Source: Clostridia bacterium (GTDB taxonomy: Bacteria > Bacillota > Clostridia > Christensenellales > CAG-314). From it: a DNA stretch of 5,660 bases. The notes beneath the pieces were generated by a model. It searched no databases and was not told where the DNA came from. It saw only the letters and a list, made by a program, of their open reading frames with translations. Of this stretch, positions 4,579 to 5,660 are shown one piece after another. Each line of letters starts with the position of its first letter. The stretch's first letter is position 1. The position numbers were made by a program, and so were the translations under genes. Where the stretch lies: NCBI GenBank assembly GCA_017407305.1, contig JAFQWS010000022.1, positions 1 through 5,660 on the forward strand, read 5' to 3'.

Positions 4579-5660
4579 TTAAAATTGTGCGTTTTTACTT
4601 GTTCTGGGGAAAGGCAACACGTCACGAATATTGGATACACCTGTCAAGAACATAATCAAACGTTCAAAACCAATGCCATAGCCACCGTGCTTTGTACCAC
4701 CGTATTTTCTCAAATCGTTGTACCACCAATAGTCTTCTTCTTTAAGACCAAACTTTTTGATGTTGGCAAGTAAAACGTCCAAACGTTCTTCACGTTGACT
4801 GCCACCAATCAATTCGCCAATGCCGGGAACCAACATATCGGTGCAAGCAACCGTTTTGCCGTCGTCGTTTAAGCGCATATAAAATGCCTTTACGTCTTGA
4901 GGATAGTCGGTTACAAATACAGGGCCACCGACGATCTTTTCGGTGAGATATTTCTCGTGTTCCGTTTGCAAAGATTGTCCCCAAGAAATGGGATATTCGA
5001 ATGCGTCGTTGTTTTTGGACAAAAGTTCCACTGCTTGAGTGTATGTCATGCGAGCGAACTTTGCATCTGCCAAAGTTGTAAGACGTTGCAACAAAGTTTT
5101 ATCCACAAAATTGTTGAAAAATGCAATTTCGTCAGGGCAATGTTTCAATACGTATTTAATGACGTATTTTGTCATTGATTCTGCCAAGTCCATTGTATCG
5201 GAAAGATCTGCAAATGCAATTTCCGGTTCAATCATCCAAAATTCTGCTGCGTGACGTTGCGTGTTGGAAACTTCTGCACGGAAAGTAGGACCAAAAGTGT
5301 AAACTTTGCCAAATGCCATACAATACGTTTCAACGTTAAGTTGACCGGAAACGGTCAAAAAAGAACTTTTGCCAAAGAAATCTTGTTTAAAATCCACTTT
5401 TCCGTCTTGTGTTTTGGGAGGATTTTCCACGTCCAAAGTGGTAACTCTGAACATTTCACCTGCACCTTCGCAGTCACTTGCAGTAATTAAGGGCGTGTGA
5501 ACGTAAACGAAATCGTTTTCGTTGAAAAAGCTGTGAATTGCATATGCTGCAACAGAACGAACACGCATAACTGCTGAAATCAAGTTGGTGCGAGGACGAA
5601 GGTGAGCAATTTCACGCAAATATTCCACAGTGTGACGTTTCTTTTGCAATGGATAGTCGG
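4579..5660 (-). CDS. asnS: Asparaginyl-tRNA synthetase (5' end cut off by window)
   Basis: Charges tRNA-Asn with asparagine using ATP, in the cytoplasm. The window shows the C-terminal 359 residues; the family has about 460, so roughly the first 100 (the OB-fold anticodon-binding domain) are outside. The frame is open to the edge and reads DYPLQKKRHTVEYLREIAHL there, a stretch well inside the family; the TTG at 5649 is an internal leucine, not a start. Numbering from that D: class II motif 1 region about 40-62 leading into ASDCEGAGEMF; motif 2 with GPTFRAE and NTQRHAAEFWMIEPE (123-146, R127); motif 3 GIGFERL (328-334, R333); and the typical end VSNIRDVLPFPRT. The SDCEGAGEMF and FLTVSGQLNVE blocks separate it from aspartyl-tRNA synthetase. 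No frameshift was seen. A dedicated AsnRS means Asn-tRNA can be made directly and need not depend on transamidation. Confidence 0.98.
   Translation of the reverse strand, partial: DYPLQKKRHTVEYLREIAHLRPRTNLISAVMRVRSVAAYAIHSFFNENDFVYVHTPLITASDCEGAGEMFRVTTLDVENPPKTQDGKVDFKQDFFGKSSFLTVSGQLNVETYCMAFGKVYTFGPTFRAEVSNTQRHAAEFWMIEPEIAFADLSDTMDLAESMTKYVIKYVLKHCPDEIAFFNNFVDKTLLQRLTTLADAKFARMTYTQAVELLSKNNDAFEYPISWGQSLQTEHEKYLTEKIVGGPVFVTDYPQDVKAFYMRLNDDGKTVACTDMLVPGIGELIGGSQREERLDVLLANIKKFGLKEEDYWWYNDLRKYGGTKHGGYGIGFERLIMFLTGVSNIRDVLPFPRTSKNAQF

Noticed and set aside
4350..4640. Minus-strand open frame of 96 codons
   Set aside because: As a whole it starts inside asnS in another frame and reads through the asnS terminator; only its last third looks gene-like and is reported as a possible relic.
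4897..5490. Plus-strand frames antisense to asnS
   Set aside because: Shadows of a strongly conserved synthetase; no independent start signals.
1..5660. CRISPR array, tRNA or rRNA gene, insertion sequence
   Set aside because: I saw no regularly spaced repeats, cloverleaf or rRNA sequence, and no transposase frame with terminal inverted repeats.

Overview
The window looks like a piece of a low-GC, Gram-positive, Clostridia-type (Bacillota) chromosome. The evidence is an A/T-rich sequence, strong AGGAGG-type ribosome binding sites, TTGACA/TATAAT promoters, hairpin-plus-T-run terminators, a T-box riboswitch in front of an aminoacyl-tRNA synthetase gene, and a probable ytxC homologue, a family reported from endospore formers. 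All supported genes lie on the minus strand, so transcription runs from the right end to the left end.

From right to left the layout is: (1) asnS (asparaginyl-tRNA synthetase), 5' end cut by the window edge, ending at 4579 and followed at once by a symmetric terminator. (2) About 420 bases with no convincing gene, but with gene-like, frame-broken stretches on the minus strand that may be a relic. (3) acpP (acyl carrier protein), a single-gene unit with its own promoter and terminator; its start is best placed at 4063. (4) A 116-residue protein of unknown function with a near-consensus promoter, its whole unit bracketed by an imperfect direct repeat. (5) About 280 bases of trailing sequence with a hairpin, ending in a terminator at 2944-2970. 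(6) A YtxC-like gene of 247 residues with its own promoter but no visible Shine-Dalgarno. (7) The thrS leader, a complete T-box with specifier ACU, antiterminator bulge UGGAACC and competing terminator. (8) thrS (threonyl-tRNA synthetase), 568 codons visible, 3' end cut by the window edge.

The theme is housekeeping: two tRNA synthetases for protein synthesis, the fatty-acid carrier protein, and a conserved sporulation-associated gene next to thrS, as in Bacillus. The best-supported regulation is tRNA-Thr sensing by the thrS leader. The thrS promoter overlaps the ytxC stop codon and no terminator separates the two genes, so ytxC transcripts may also run into the T-box. No strong case for a wholly new multi-gene system was found. 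The parts least explained are the orphan 116-residue gene with its flanking repeats, its long 3' tail, and the asnS-acpP gap.
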